NCBI RefSeq assembly: GCF_036711975.1
Contig: NC_091967.1
Span: 16,926,001-16,990,000, forward strand
Length of the DNA stretch: 64,000 nucleotides
Origin: Onthophagus taurus
Lineage: Eukaryota > Arthropoda > Insecta > Coleoptera > Scarabaeidae
Reading direction: 5' to 3'
Numbering within the stretch: position 1 is the stretch's first letter; every line of letters begins with the position of its first letter. A model generated the notes under the pieces. The model was given only the letters and a program-made list of their open reading frames with translations, did no database searches and had not been told where the DNA came from. Position numbers and translations under genes: made by a program. Of the stretch, positions 10,574 to 26,800 are shown piece by piece.

Positions 10574-11868
10574 TACAAATTTCCACTTTTCCTCTCTTTG
10601 TTACTTTTATCCACTAGGCAAAATTTACGATGTATGTGAACTGAAAATATGGGCCCTTTTGAGGGTTAAATTTATACATGAGATACTCAAAATATGCATT
10701 AGATCATTTTTTCAAAACATATGACACCTTTATCAATTTGTGCCTTCCTACCTCTATCAATATTGAAATTGTGCTAGCAAAATGTGTCAAAAATATCAAA
10801 ATTTGTGCAAGTTCATCAAATTTGATACTACGAAATAAATTGGTATAACTATAAAATTTGATTGTAAAAAACACGAATAGCACTATTTTGGAGGTTAGTG
10901 GTGTGTGAAACCGCTATTTCCTGTAAAAGCTATAAAAAGATGTTACGCTAGAAGAGTTTGATGTCCTACCTACTTGGTTTTTTTTAGAATTTTACTCACC
11001 TAAATAAATATACATTTCTTTAATACAAAAATTGTTTTAAATTGAAAATGTAAAATCATCTCCCATTTTACCTAAACTTATTCCCCACATTTCAATCGCT
11101 AAATTTTTGAAAAATTTTGTTCAGTTTAAGTTAGGCAAACCATTACACAATGCTGAATATTATGTTGCTTAATTTAAAAAATATATTTTAAAATTAATGC
11201 TTATAATATCAAAAATTGTTTATTAATGTAACTTAATAAAAATTAAAACAAAGCTTATTATTTTAAAATAATTTGTTTTTGATAATGTACAACAAACATT
11301 TTTATACAAAGCTCCTTTTGTTTTTATTTTAATTCAGTAAAATTAATTACGGTGAGTAATCTGATTTAATGGAAGAACACATTTTATTGCACCGGAAGTA
11401 AAAACACAAAAAGCACCGTTCTTTCATCGAATACACAAAAACAATTGAAACACGAAACAATCGCTGTCATTCAGATGTTAGCCGTTCAAAAAAAAAAGAA
11501 AAAAAAGAGAGACATAACCAATTGACGCATGCGCTTTATCTTAAATTATATCCGTCGTTTCGTTTACGAGAGTGAATAATAATAATCGTCGAAGTCCGGA
11601 GAGACCTCTTTAGTTGAACCGGGGTCTTTCTGTCGTACGCACAGGGTGTTTTGTTTTTAGTTTCGTTTTTTAAAAACCTGTTGCGCGTTAAAACAAAAAT
11701 AATGTTATCTAAAGTACGAATAGAAAGTCTTAAAAACAGTTGAACCACGTTAAATCTAAGTCTTAAGTTATTTTTTTTAATATTCTCGTTGGTTCTTCTT
11801 CCGGCGGCGACTGAGTTTTTTGTGTTTGAGTGTGCTGTGGTGGTTGTGTTTTGTTTTAAGTGGTAATA
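10574..11868. other. Intergenic and formin 5' UTR
   Basis: AT-rich to about 11,340, then GC-richer sequence (11,380-11,868) with cgtcgtttcg and gtccggagagacc segments, as expected for the promoter and untranslated leader of the large formin gene. No TATA box is obvious. The minus-strand ORF at 11,907-11,536 is a shadow without gene context. Confidence 0.4.
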
Positions 11869-14800
11869 ATGGGGTCCGCAATTTCGAAGGGTGAACAACA
11901 ACAACAACCTTCGGCTCTACATCCGGGGCCATCAGACAAAACAGAAAGTGTCATCTCATCGAAACACCATGCCAGACAAGCCAGCATTAGAGTTAAATCA
12001 AAACAACCAATGCCAGATCCTAATGAATTAGAAAAAAGATTTACTAAAGTGTTGGTATGTTACATTCTTATACATATATCTTTTTAATAAATAAACACCA
12101 AGCTACATAATTCAAATTTACTTAAGATATCTCGATGACGTGCTTTTATTTATTGTATGATATTAATGATTGATTAAGTTATCCGTAAGAAGTAAGGAAT
12201 TTGTGAGGTTATATCACTCTACTAAAAGGAATGAAAAAGAATGAGGGAAACAGATCGGTTTTTTGATATTTTAGTTAAATCACAAACATTATTATTATAT
12301 TTGTTTTTTTTAGAAAACCATGCGGACTTAAAGGTATCGGTGTTGTAAGACGAAAAAAAAATGTAGTTGACTACAGACTTACAGTACATTGACTACGGTA
12401 AAACGAGTTATTGACTCCACCCACATGGATTCTTGTACAACTGGATGTTTGTTGTATAAAATGAATGAAATTTTGTTAAGAAACGAATCACAAAATATGA
12501 TAAATTAAATTAAATTTTAAAAATTCATTTTATATTAGCCCCAAAAATGAAATTGTAAAACCTCGATATAACGGACTTTGGATATAACGGACAAAATATT
12601 TTTAAACCATACTATTAATACTCCTATTATCTATTTTAAATATACTCTTAATAATACTATATTTAAATATAAAAGTTAGCGCTCATAGATGGAATCCAAC
12701 ATGGGTTATTCCCCAACTTGGTCTATTCCATGTTCATAGATAAACTTGGAGTGTACCCTGTTTGTAGTTCAGAACTGTTCGAAACTACAGAACTCTTTAA
12801 CCAAAATAGGCCTTACAGGATGTATAAATCAAGAACAGTAGTTCTAGTTTTAATTGTTCTTCAGCGCTAGAGTGTTGAAAAGTATATGCTTCACTGCTGC
12901 TATCTCAATGCATAGGAGGTTAATAAGCATGGCCCAGTGCACTAAAACCCATGAAACTTAGCCCAATAAAAAGTTATTTTGTTTCAGAATACGAAGGTAC
13001 GTTTCTGCAACGTTTTCTCCTCGCGCGTTTCAGTAAAACTACAAAAGTAAACTGAAAAGAAAAATAAATCACTGCTTTACAACACAGTCATCGCTTTCAC
13101 AACAACATTAATGGTTTTTGCGCTGGTCACTTTTCCATCTAGAGTGGTGTTTTGTTGGCTCTTGCACTTTCTGCTGCTATTTTGCTATAGCACATCTAAT
13201 AGACGAAGGTGTAGTGTAGCTTCGTCTGTTGGATGTATCCACATCACCCAATTTATGTCTTTTTTCTCCTCAACTTACTTCCTAAAGTCAGTGATTGATA
13301 AATGTTTAGCCATTACATCTTTGAACAGTAAAACTACGTTTACAATAGCTGATCCTAGAAGCAGTTCAACCACGATTTTCCTGCACCACATGACCCCCTT
13401 CCTCAAACCATGTGAATAGGCTTTTATTTGATAAGTCAATAAAAACATTGTATTTATTATAATCCACGACATCATCTGGCTTATCTACTTCCGAACTTCG
13501 TCTAGATTTGACTATAATCATTCGGCCAACATGCTTTGTACAAAGGGTTATGACGTCGCGTTTGTCGTGCCACTTTGTAACAACAATTCCTGTATTTGGT
13601 CTCCATAGAAACACTTTCACCTTTTTTTAAACGTTTTTATATGACTTCCTTAGGGTTGTTTTTCCAATTCTTTCTCAGGGTGCCAACTAGATATGTGTTT
13701 CTCTCCAGCAACTTATGCGCCAGATCCACACTCGTATAATAATTGTTAATATACACTGCTCCACCGCAAGCCCAAAGTGAGTCACACAATTTTATGACAA
13801 CAGTTGTGGGGATATTTTCATTGGAATTTTGTTCTTTCCCACAGTAAATGCGGAAGTCAAATGTGTATCTATCTTCCGTGCGCAGTTTGAAAAGTTCGAT
13901 CCCGAATTTATGTCTCTTTTCTTGCATATCTGTTCCTTAGGAATATAATAGCTTTTGAAATTAGTTGACAAGGATTCAATAACTGCCTTCAGTTTAGATA
14001 GTCTATCAGAAACAGCTGCTATGTCATTATTACAAACGATTTCGTGACATGACATTATTACCTTTATTTGCATATATTGTTTTTTTTACCAATACCTGAA
14101 TATATGAGATGAGCGAAGCAGACCCATCCAAAGCTGTAATCGAATGAACACTTTCATTTCCTGTTAGTCAGTGTCCTTTCATTTGTTTATCCCAGCAGAA
14201 GCGCGACGATTCTTAGCGATTTTCTGAAAAGCACAACGATTAGTTTCGGTAACCATGAATGGAACTCAAGATGAACTTCATGAACAAATTAAAAATCAAC
14301 CGGGGATTGTTCAACAATACTCTTATAAACCTCAGTAGATACTTCTGCATTTGCAATCTCATATGGTAATTCCTTCAATTACCTTCCGGTCACGTTAGAC
14401 CATAGTAGTAGACCATTTGTAAGTACGTTTGTCAGCTTCGTTTTCTTCGTCTGATGAATCATCTATTCGAAAATGATTTACAACATTCTCAATAATTATT
14501 CGGATGTAATTGTTTGTAGAACTTTCGATGTGTATGTTTCTAGAACTTGATGAAGTTGAAGGAACAGCAGGAAAAGCACCTCTCGTGAGCTGCTGAATTT
14601 TTTTTTCTCGAGATTGGTTTTACACTATCTGAAGATGATGAACTCCCAGCTTCACTCAGCACAGTCTTCTGATAAGCGTACAAACGGTACATTCTCTTCC
14701 TTTGATAAGAGCTCATCCAAAAGACTCTGTAGTCTTGCCTGTTCTTTTTCGTATTCACCCAAACTTTTACATCAGACTTGCCGTATGCAGACTTCTGTTT

Positions 14801-17800
14801 CACTATTCTCTAATTTCAGCAGACTCACTTACAAAACATGCATGGTACACAGTGAAAACTAAATGAGGTTGTTCAGAAATATGTGAACCACTCATGCGTC
14901 ATACGGCCATGCAGTGTTTACATGGTTGGTGAATTTGATTTTGCCTTGTACTAAAAAAAATTCATTTGTAGGTAGGTAAGTAAAGCAAGTACTTTACTGT
15001 CCGAAAACAATGATTTTATGGTGTGGCCAATGGTACTAGGAAAATGAAATGTACCGTGGCAGTTAAAGTGTTCGGAAACATACTGCTAAACTCGATTGTT
15101 TCTAGATGTAAGTCTAGTGCTTGTTCTAACGCTGTTATTCTAGTTCTTATTCAGCGTTAGATTATTGTTAGACGCACGGCTAAACTCGATTAAGATCTTT
15201 ATTTTATATTATGAACGTTAAGTTTCAAACTAACAACATTACAAAACACGAATAGAATAAATTAAGTATTTGCTACTTCAAAGTGTGAAACTGTAGTTGC
15301 TTATCTATGCGTGACGTCACGAACGGGCCTTCGAGCTGTGCACCTGTTACCAGGATGTAGCACTCCAATTAGATTCTACCGTTTTTGGTATAAATATAGC
15401 CAGGCAGACTTAACAAATTAAAAATTTTGCATATAATGGACACTTCCTTCCTCGTATTAGTCCGTTATGTCGAGGTTTTACTGTAATTATAATTAATTAA
15501 ATCAAGATATGATTCACTTTTCAAATTGAAAAGAAAATTGTTAGATTTGTTTTAAAACCGAATGAAACAATCTAAAGCAAAACATGTTTTCCTAGAAATA
15601 TTAGTTACTAAAAACACAAACATTGAAATTCTTTAAATTGTACTGATAATTTTTTTATCATAACGCAAGTATTCAGTCTGAAACCTCACCTAATAATATT
15701 TACGAATCATCCTTAACTGAATACTAAGAAGGAAATGAATTATAATCGCAATAAAATTAAAATATCAAATTTTTAGGATTTTCCAAATAATTATAAGCAC
15801 ACATTCACACAACAAAAACCCATCATGAATCAACAATAACCATGCAATTTCTCAGCATTCATTACTTTAATTATAATAAAATTTCATCACGATTGATAAA
15901 CGCGTTAATTAATCATCTCGATTCTACACATTATTATTTCCAACCCAAATAAGGTTTATGGTTTAGCAACATTGTTCGCGATCGATTGAAACGATTTATC
16001 AACAAAATGGCACAATTTAATTATTTAAATATGGGACGTGAGTCAAGTAATGAATAAAGTACTATAAGGAATCAAGGTTTTAGACTGTTTAAATAATGAT
16101 TAAGTTTATACACAAATAAATTTATATGGTGAGGAATAAAAATGAGTGAAGTGTATAATTAGTTAAGCTAACGTTGTTTGTAAAAATAAATAAGGCGTAA
16201 TTACATGTTTTTGTGTGTAAACAGAATAACAAGTTGTGTCACAAAAGTATTTCGACAGTATTTCTGTTGATACAATCAGAACGGAAGCATATAGAGACAT
16301 GAAATTTGGTATAAATTTGGTTTAAACATTAACTAACAACATGGCGGAGATATTCTTTCTGAAGAGCGCGATACATACTGTAGAGATTCTTGTGGAGCCT
16401 CAAGGTCAAAGTAATATCGCATAACTTTAAATGTAAGGTGCCAGGAGGAGATTAAACAATCTGAAAAAAACACGTTTATTGACTGGTCTTTGGTGTTAAT
16501 GTAAAATATGCAAGTTGTCCATCACTTCCATTTGCCGATTGGCGAACTTCCTACTGTAATGTCTAGGTTAAAAATATACAGTGTTTTGAACTGTATTTAA
16601 TTTCTGTTACTTAATAATGTTTACTATATCAACATTATAGTCTAAACAGTGCATATTACAGGAAGCATTTTAGGATATCATTGGATGAATTAGTTAGCGC
16701 TGTTTTTCTATTTATGAGACTATGTAGTTCTGCCAGTTTTCCATAGTCTTCATATTGTTTCAGGTTGATATGAAATTTACAAGTCAGTCTAATGTCTAGA
16801 TGCACTACAAGATACTTCACCGCTTCATCTTTATTTTTCCATTGAATTAGTTTTAAGAGTGTTGTAATAGTTAACAATAAAAATTCCGTGTCCTTTAGAC
16901 AGTACATACTTTATTAACAATAAGCCTAAAACTCTACCGTCCTCTCCACAATAGTCGCCCAGCATCAAGCAATAAGTTTCTTCCACGATAATATATTAAT
17001 TATTATTGTCTAAAATATGATTCAGCATTTGATCAATCGTATTCATTTTATTATTGGGATTATCTGAGTATTCATAAAAACATAAACGTTTTAGTATTGA
17101 CTTAAAACGGTTTGTCGTGTTGATTTTTTACTTACTTTTTACTGCATAGGTATAATTTACAAACAATTAAGTAAAATGAATGCTGCTGATTTATTTTACA
17201 CTGCTGCTATTTTACACAGGATTTAACGCAAATTTTATAACTTGAATAACTTATTTCTGCACTGAATGTTTGAAACTTCAATCGCACGTGCCATCCATCC
17301 TGTTTACTTGTTAAGATTACAGGTAATCTACAAGATTAGGTATCTTTGGACACAAAGTACCTTTTGACAATTATTTCAACTCAGCTATTCTGCAGCACAA
17401 TCTTAACAGTGAAAACATCAAAGAACGCAGAAAAGCACATCCCGAAAAACTTACCACTAGATAATATTATGAGGATACACCACTAGTTTCGAAAGTATTT
17501 AATTTGTAAAGTGGATAAAGTTATCTGTTCACAAAGTTTTTGTCACCGATATCTTGTAAATCGTTAACTAATAGATAATTTCTAATAGATAATTAACATG
17601 ATGTTAATCGACAGGAAGTAGTATATATAGTTGTATATACTTTTTAATTGATATAACGTGAAAGATATAATGTCAAGAAGTGCAAAATCGTGAAAAGGGA
17701 TGTTCAAAATCATCTTAAATTGTGTTAAGATCCGGGAGAAAAAGGAAAAAAAAATTTCATTATTTGCGAAAAGAAACGAGTCAGGCTATTTTTCTTAAGT

Positions 17801-20800
17801 TTGATTAGATAGAGTCACATTAACTTGACAGAACGTTAACATGATGTCTTAGTCAATCAGACTGCGAGAATGCTCGATTAATATCGTGATAAACTCTTGA
17901 ACCGTTAAAACCGTTAAACCGTTGTGTTTGAAATCACCCAAATTTGTCGTAACATTTTTAAACAAGATAAAAATTTTAAAATATTGTTAATAACTATATG
18001 ATACCATCGGAAACTTCATAATAGCCTAAAATTAGTAAATAAAATAAGGATGATTTCAAAAATTATGTCAATATTGTCTTGGCAAAAGATCATATTTCAA
18101 GATTTGTCATAACGGGTTTATTTTAGTTTGAAAACTTGATTATAATCTGATTGTAGCCAGTTGAAGAGTCGAAAGTTATTTCTGAACATTCCATGACCGC
18201 AGAGCAATATACTCACTCTGTATGCTCTTCGATGTTCAACAATCACTACCGGTTTAAGTCCGAAAATAGCGTATCCGCTTTGTTTCGCGCTCTTATCCGG
18301 TACACGAGGGGGATATTTTCGTCATGCAACAATGAATACATGTTCTTTTTAAACAATGTTGATACAAAAATTTTTGTCGAAACTTACAGTTATTTATATC
18401 TTTATTTACATTACTTTTACCAATATTAGATATGATTCTATTTTGCGATGAATGATTCATAATGGACACGCGCTTTTGTCGTGTTTACTTTCCTAATATT
18501 TAGTTTATTTCCTTGTTCAATGTATTTTATAAACAATTAACAATTAATAATTTCATTTAGAAATACAAACTAGATATTTTTTTATGTTTTATGTACTCAA
18601 TATATTGGGTTATCTCCACGAGTGTTGTTGACATGTCGTTCAAAATTTGGAGAAGGTATTGTTTTTAAACAAACTCAAATAAATAAAACAAGGGTAAATA
18701 AAACTCAAATATTTGTTTTTCTACGTGTATTATCATATTTCTAAGGAGATTACCATAAAACTGTTTCTTTTATTTGATAAATCTATTTTACTTCGTAAAA
18801 TTTATGATCCATAATTTCCTGATTATCTGACAACAATTTCTTAGGAATTCTAACTAACACGGTAAATATGTGTTTGCTTTTTGATTCAGAGTTAATATTT
18901 TATTTGTGATTTTTAAAGAAACAGTTTAAATTAAATCGAGATATAATCAATTTTTATGTTTGCCTTGTAAAGAATATAAAATAAGATAGAGTATTCTATT
19001 TCAAAGGAATGGGATATCTTTCTACGTAATGTGAGGAGTAATATTATAGGTTGTCAATTTATTATCTAATAACGGTTTTAATTTAAAAAAAATAAGTTGA
19101 AAAGAATCAAAAAATAATGTTCATGGTTATGTATAGGAATTAAATGATAAAAAAAAACAATGAGGATGATTAGAGTTTTTAATTGTTTTGATTTCAAATT
19201 CACTTTTATAGGGAAAATGTCAAATTCCTCATTTATTTGTCGTTATATTACACTATCCTATGAGGCAGATGTGATATACGTTCGCCAAACACTTTGAACA
19301 GTTTTATCTGATTACGTATATATAGGTTTATAACTTACTACTATCATTCCTCGCATCAAAATTTAAAAAACAAGGTCGATGATCTGTCTTCTAAAAATCC
19401 CAATCTAAACATTCACAAACCAACGTATCTGCAGATTGAATAAAACATTGTGGAAAATGTGCAAAAATTTACTATGAACAGATAGTTTCGGAATGCAGTA
19501 TTTAAATAAGCTGTAGAAGAAGATAGAATTGGATGTGAGGCTTATTTTTTGACAAAAAACGTGTAGTGGTGGTGGGAATAATTTTCATTCATCTTGTATG
19601 TTTAAAACGTTGTAACGCTTTGACATATCTTTTAAATGAATCTAACCGTTAATACACTCTCAAATAAACATTTCTTTTCAGTTTCAATAATGCGTGTGAA
19701 AGAAATTTTATCATTATCAATAACTTTGATTTTTTAAATGTCTTGTTGATTTTGTTCTTGAGTTTAAATAATAAAACTACACCAGAAGTATTTCTGGAAT
19801 TGAATGGAAGAGTTATGAGTATGCGATTTTCTAAATTTTGAATTGTGGATAATATTAAGCACAGAAGTGACCTGCTATTTTAATATTCTGGATCTATCAG
19901 GATTATGTATATGCCGCTATATTGGAGCAACAGTAACTGTATGGTTTACTGTTGCTAGTAAAATCGCTAAAAATACAATTGGATTTCTTTAATTCATTCC
20001 ATTGAGAGCACATCAGTATATGGAGTAGCTAGAAAAAACAAATGGCGCATAACTCTCCTGAAAACATAACCATTGGACGAATAGGATTCTTGTTATGTAG
20101 TAATTATGATCTTACTAGCACTAGTACAAGTAACCATAATACTATGTAAAAAGTCTGCAAAGTGTCGATTTAGGATTTTGTGTCAGTGTACAATTTTTTG
20201 ATTGGAATTTGAAACAGTGCAACACCTTCTGAACTTCGAATGTGTACTATTTGCGTGACAGGTTGAATATTTGCAGTCTTTCGTCTTCCTGTCTTTAATG
20301 CAACAGGTATTGTATTCAATTCGCGCTGTATATAGTGACATCTTCGAGAAAACCCAACATTTTTTAACAGTTAACCTAGTAAGAGATTCTTTGCGATTAA
20401 CCAGATATGGTATGTTTTGATGTTTATCGACGCTTTGATATGTTGTCGCATCAAGAGTGACAAATGCGGTCGATGCTTATGAATGCATCTTTTTTAGCTA
20501 TGACTTTTTATCTACGCCTTTTCTTTTTTTACTTCCTCAATATTACTTTCTCTCTACTGAATCACAGTCCTGTCCAGCCATTTCGTTTGGGGTCTCCCCG
20601 TCACCTCAATCTTTTACTTCTTGCCTCCATCATTTTCAGCAACTGGCTGTTCTGTATAGTTTTTACTAAAGAAATCCTGGTTCTTCTCTTGTGGTTATAT
20701 TTCTGATTAACACAACAATGATAAAGAACAAAAGGGCTGAGTAACAAAACAAAGATGCACCTGTTTAAAGCAGTATATGTGCCAACATTGATACATGGGG

Positions 20801-23800
20801 CGGAAACCTTGTCAATGCAGGATAAGCATAGAAACAAAGTAACAGCTACAGAAATGAGGTACCTAAAGCGAATAATAGACAGGACCAGAAGAGATAAAGC
20901 ATCGATTTTTCGACCATTGAAATTTATCAGAATCTGGTTTGGAGGTCCATGTTCGAGAAAATCTGTTGCCGTATTTCCACACAGGGACTAGGTTCTCCAT
21001 TCTTCCTGGATACTATTAAAGTCTGCGAACAATATCGCCTCTGCTCAATGATCCTCACTGAGTACTAATTTGCTTCTCCCTCAACTGTTTCTTTTATTGC
21101 TGCTGAATCTATTAGTTTTCCAGTGGTATCAGCAATGTTCCTGGAGCAGCCCGTTCTTACAAATGCTTTAAAAGTTAAAATTCCGTACACAACATTAATT
21201 TGCCACCACCATTCTCCACACTTTCAGACTAACAAGTCCATTCAAAATCTTAACTTTTTATCACATTTTTACAAGAACACGAAATTGTTTAAAAAAAATT
21301 ACATATCTTTTAGCACTTATTTTAAATTAATACAAATCGGTTCTATCGTTTTTAACTTGTAAGTTTCGAATTTTTCTGTTTCGCCTTGTGCCATAAAATA
21401 AAATTAAATGCAATATGTAAAACGCAATACCTGTGGTAAATTTCGCATTGAATATAACTATTACCTAAGAAGTAACGTAATGTAACAAGATTTTTTTAAC
21501 AATAATTATTTTTTTCTAGGCTTCAATGGATTTGCCACCTGATAAAGCAAAACTACTTCGAAACTATGACTCGGAAAAGAAATGGGATATTATTTGTGAT
21601 CAGGTAAGGAATTCAATTAAAGTTTTATTACTACATCAACGATTTTATTTTCCATCGTCAAATTCAGAGTTTTTACACCTTTAAAGTAATAGTTTCGCAA
21701 TTTCTCCCATAATATGTTATAAACATTTAATTAACTATATCTATCAACATTCCACATCAAAATTAGATAATAATAAATCCAATTTCATACAAAATTTGAA
21801 AGAAACCTTACTATAATTAATCAATTCTTCGATTAAAGAAACTTCTTTGAGTTATAGATTTAATTTTTATTTTTTGGGTTAACTATTTTGGGCGATTTTT
21901 TTTACACTTTCACTGGCACAGAACATCTGGCGATAATATGAAGGGAACTACAGATGATATCATTGGATACCTGTGAGTCATCGGATGTGTGTCATCCGGA
22001 TCGCAACTCGGATTATTTAACATTTTTTAAACGTACCAAACGATTTAATTGTCGAGGTTATTTATAACACGATTATTTTTTGTTAAAAAACATTGATTTT
22101 TGGACATCTTTTCTAAGAAATAACTGTACTTAGGAGATCACCCGATCTGTATGAATTATTATAAATTATTTATGCTCACTTAATGTGTATGTGTATAAAT
22201 GTAACCTCAATTATGGATGGTGGTCAAGGCTTTTTAGTTTTTTATGTTTTTTTTTATTAACTTGTGGTGTGGTTCGAGGTAATTTTATGGTTTAAATTGG
22301 ATTTTTAAATGATTTTTTTATTTTTTAAATAATTTTTTTGTGTTAAACGTTTCATAACTTGATAAAGATAGAAGTTATAATGAAAAGTTACATCTTCACT
22401 GTGGAAAAGTAAATAAAAGAAAATAGCGAAACCTAGAGTTTTGGAAACGTTCCAAATCAGAGACGCTGCCAAGAAATTAACGAGTTTAACAACCCATCGT
22501 TTGCACTGATTATACGGCTAACTGGTTACTAAAAATCTAAAAAAAGCAAAATAGTTAAGAATTAAATCATTTAAAATCCTTCTATTTATTTTAAGAAATT
22601 TTACGATTCCTTAATAAGGTGGATTTATTTTTTATTGCCGAAAGAAAACTCTCTTATTACAGTTTCAAAGCATGTACAACTCCTTAGTTTCTAAGTCTTA
22701 GCTTCAATAGAAAACGGTATTCTTTCTATATTAATGAACTGACCGTTTTCTACTGATTGTTAAACGAAGAAGGAATATGAAAAGGTAAAGACATGACATA
22801 GACAGCATTTAAAGTCCCTCTTCCTGGTTGTGTACCGTATGTATTATGAGCAATCGTTGACTGCCCACGGAATTTGATTTACGTTGCAAATTTATGAGGA
22901 GGTGCAGAAAGCTTATTATTTTAAAGAGAGGGCTTTGACCTTTTTGATCCAATTCTAATATTATTTTTGATATTTTTCACTTCATATAATTAGCATTCTT
23001 TAAATTTTTTATATACATTGTCTTAAAGTTAAAGTTAAATACCTGGATAATAAGCGTTTAAAAGGTGTTACCGTAATAAGCTGCAATTTGAAAGTGAGCA
23101 TCGGCATTGTTAGTTGAAAACCGGTTCGGAAGTTTCATATGCATTTACGTAATACTCTCTGAGTCAACGATTTAATCGAATTTATTTGAGGCAAATAAAA
23201 AAATATTACCAAGAAAACGAATGATATTGAGAAAAACTTACAAAAATTACGACACAATTTATGTATTACATTCAATATAAAATCGAACATTAAGAAAATT
23301 TCGCTTAAATAAATTTATTTTTTGTGTACTAAGCATGTTTAAGTAAAACTTTGCTATTTTAAATAATATTTATTAAACAATATTTGTATATACATTAGTA
23401 TAACATAAAATTATCATAAACTTTATGAATAAAACTTCTAAAATCTTTAATATTTCAGTAGCAATTGTGGTTTATCTTTAAAGTTTAAACCACAAATTGC
23501 GTCAGAGACTGCGAAACGAATACTACGAAATTAAATTAAAAAAAAACCTTTAAAAGTTTCACATTTTCTCTTTAATTTTCGTCACGAAATTGAAATTGTT
23601 TTCAGTCACTGCCCAGACAAGAAGTCAGTCGACTGAAAATTACTTCTTCGCGTGCAACATCATCATAAAATTTCGTTTCGGTCTATTTCCATTAAAATAA
23701 TTAAGTTTATCATTTGATTTACGCTCCTTTGTAATAAAAGACTTATTTATCATTATGTTTTATCAAATGATAAGTAAAATTAATATAAGCTATAATATTT

Positions 23801-26800
23801 TATAAATAATTTATTATTAATATTTTACTTATCAATATTATATTGTAAGTTCAAATTTCTATAAGTCTTTTAATTCCAATAAATTAAATATAATTAAAAA
23901 AAGATTTTTAAGCATTTTGAGATATTAAAAATTATCAGGATTAATACATAACTTGTAGTTAAGAATGGAATTGGAGTTACAGAACTTGTTGGTACTTTTT
24001 CAATTAACTTAAAAGGTGGTTCGAATCTTGAAGAAAGAGAACTAGTTCGAATTTTAATGTAAAACAGAGATGGAGTAACAAAAAATTAAGTGAACGAATG
24101 GCTTTTCAAAGGAACTCTATAAAATATGTCTGAACTTTAAAAAGATTTTAATTAAGATCATTAAGATGATTGAATCAATGCAGATCTTAGGCTTAATAGA
24201 ATAACATGGAATTCTTCTTTCCTCCTATTTTACTACTACCTCCTCAACGACAGCTGCTTTAGAATCCTGTAAAACTTTTCACTGATTGCTGATGAGGATG
24301 TTTGTTTATTGATTTGAAACAAAAACCTGTAAATTAGAAGATTAAAATATTTTTCTTTGCGATCTGAGGCAGTAAAATTAACATTCATTTTTTTGTTTCG
24401 CCAATTAGAGTAATTTTGATTTTAACGTGACCACTTTTTTCGCCTTTTTAATTTAAGCATCTTTTCCTCAAGTAACTTAATACTTTTTCATATAACTGCA
24501 ACTTAAATGATCTATTTCTGGGGTTTTAGGTTTTTTTGTCAATTTTTTTTACTGCCTCGATTTTATCTTGATCCCGTATGATCCCCATGTCTGATTAATT
24601 TAACATTCTCATCATTAACATAAGTCTTACAACAAATCCGATAAAAGTATATATTCCTTATTTAATTACTTTACTTCTCAGTTATTAAAATTTCATTTTT
24701 TCTTCTTTCCTCTGTTAAATTTATTACATTTTTGCACGCAAATCCAACATCCACTTCTGTACATAAACAAATTCTCTGTATGGCATCTGCAAACTTTATC
24801 TCCCCCTACTTAGATTCGTATAAATCTTTGTTATCAAGTAAGTACAAAAGGTGTAAATTTCTCTTTATTTGAGATTCCTATTTTTCCATAAGTAATAATT
24901 TTTTCACACTTCAGAAACCTGGGATGACACCTTCATATAGCAGCTTATTGTAAATGTCAACCACCTTCTGAGAGTTCTCCGTTACCGTGTCCTTCATTAT
25001 CTCTGGTACGTCTAAAGCTATCATCTACTCTTTCATAATCACCTATCTTCTACTTGTCGTCACCAACGCATTTTTCTTACCGCCGGAAACTGGTTCATCG
25101 TTTTACGAGCTTCATCTTCATTCGTGATTACTCAGTTTAAATTCATTATCTTCCGCGTTACTCTCTTCGACTCTTTAATCTTTCACGCATCCCTTTCATT
25201 ACCTCTGTCGCCCACTCATTCCATCATCTTCTTACCATGTTATTTACTATAAACCTTTTCCGTTATACAAGTTAGAATTTCTAGATACTATAATTTCCTT
25301 ATATAAAACAACGTACTCATCGTCTTGATGTATTTATGTTTCTTGTAATTTTGTACTATCGGCAGAACCCAAGCTTAATACTCGTATAAGAAGAATCAAT
25401 GTGCAATTTCATTCATACCCATTTTCTATTTCTTAACATGAAGATATAAGGCTAAATTTAAACTTTTCACACTCTGCCATAATTTTAAAGCCAAGACTTA
25501 ATTTTGTGCATTTTATCCATCTTGTTTGGACATCAACAAATGCGAATTTAGATCACTTGGGATATACCACATCTATCCCGAAACCCCATAAGCTTCCTAT
25601 CTCTGACTCACAACTTACAATTAGCGGTGTTCAATCTGTGACTCGTCAAACATCTAGCTAAGGATAAAAAATCCAAAAATGCCTTTATTTTAATTAAGTC
25701 TACGTTTTTGCTGACCGTTCTACTTCTCTACCTATATTTCTTCTACTAAACGGTGTGTCCTAGCATGGTTTTGTTCGTAACTCATTGTACTACAATTCAT
25801 TTTTATGGTGCTTTGTTTCATCAACAAATGTGAAGTAATCCTTACCATACATGTGCAGAGATCAGGCGGCAGGGATCAAAATGTACTTTTTAAACTTTCA
25901 AACTCGTGTTCAGTCCTTTACGTTTAACCTAATTAGGTTCCTAATCAATAAATGTTTAAAAAATCATTTAGCATAGTTGAATATGTCTTAAGTAATATCA
26001 CACACAAAAATTGTGCAAAAATTTATTTTAATTAATTTGTTTTTTTTTTAATTTGTGATCTTTTCATATGAAGCTACCGACGATAGTAATTGCATTCCTT
26101 AGCTTTAATATCTCGTAATATATTGGGAACAAACCTGAATAACGGGAGGAATTTAAATAAGAGGAGGTGCTATAACAGTAAAATACGTTAAAAATATGTT
26201 GAATTTAGCCATTTTTTGGTTCAGTTTTATAAACGTTTAACAATTTTTCAATAGGAATTGTTTTTACATTACATAGTAGTTACATGAAACGACCAATTTT
26301 TTCTTTAAGTTTTTTTATATTTCATGGTCATAAAAGTATAGTATAATTTGCTCGGTTTTTCATTATTTTTGTTTCGCTTTCTACAAAAGATTTTGAAAAT
26401 GTCATTAGGTCAGTTCGTCATCGGCTCGACAATTCATTGTGGATCTTGACCCCCTCTAAAAGTCTCTTCCATTCTGCGCGGTCTTTAGAAACCTCCCACC
26501 ATCTGGACACCTTCAGGGTCTTAAGGTCATCTTCGACACCATCCATCCAACGCGCACAGGGGCGGCCTCTATGTTTTCTTCCCTCCGGTTTACCTGTCGT
26601 GACTTTCTTGGTAACCTCCATCATACGATATACATGACCCGCCCATTTCAAGCGATTTATCCTTATGGTTTTAAGCCAGGTCTTCGTAAATCCGATTTAT
26701 CTCAAAATTATATCTTTTGGGCCACTGTCCCTGTTCGATCACGGATTCGAAAATTATTCTGAGGAGCTTACGTTCAAAGATGTGCAGTTTTCGTTCATCG

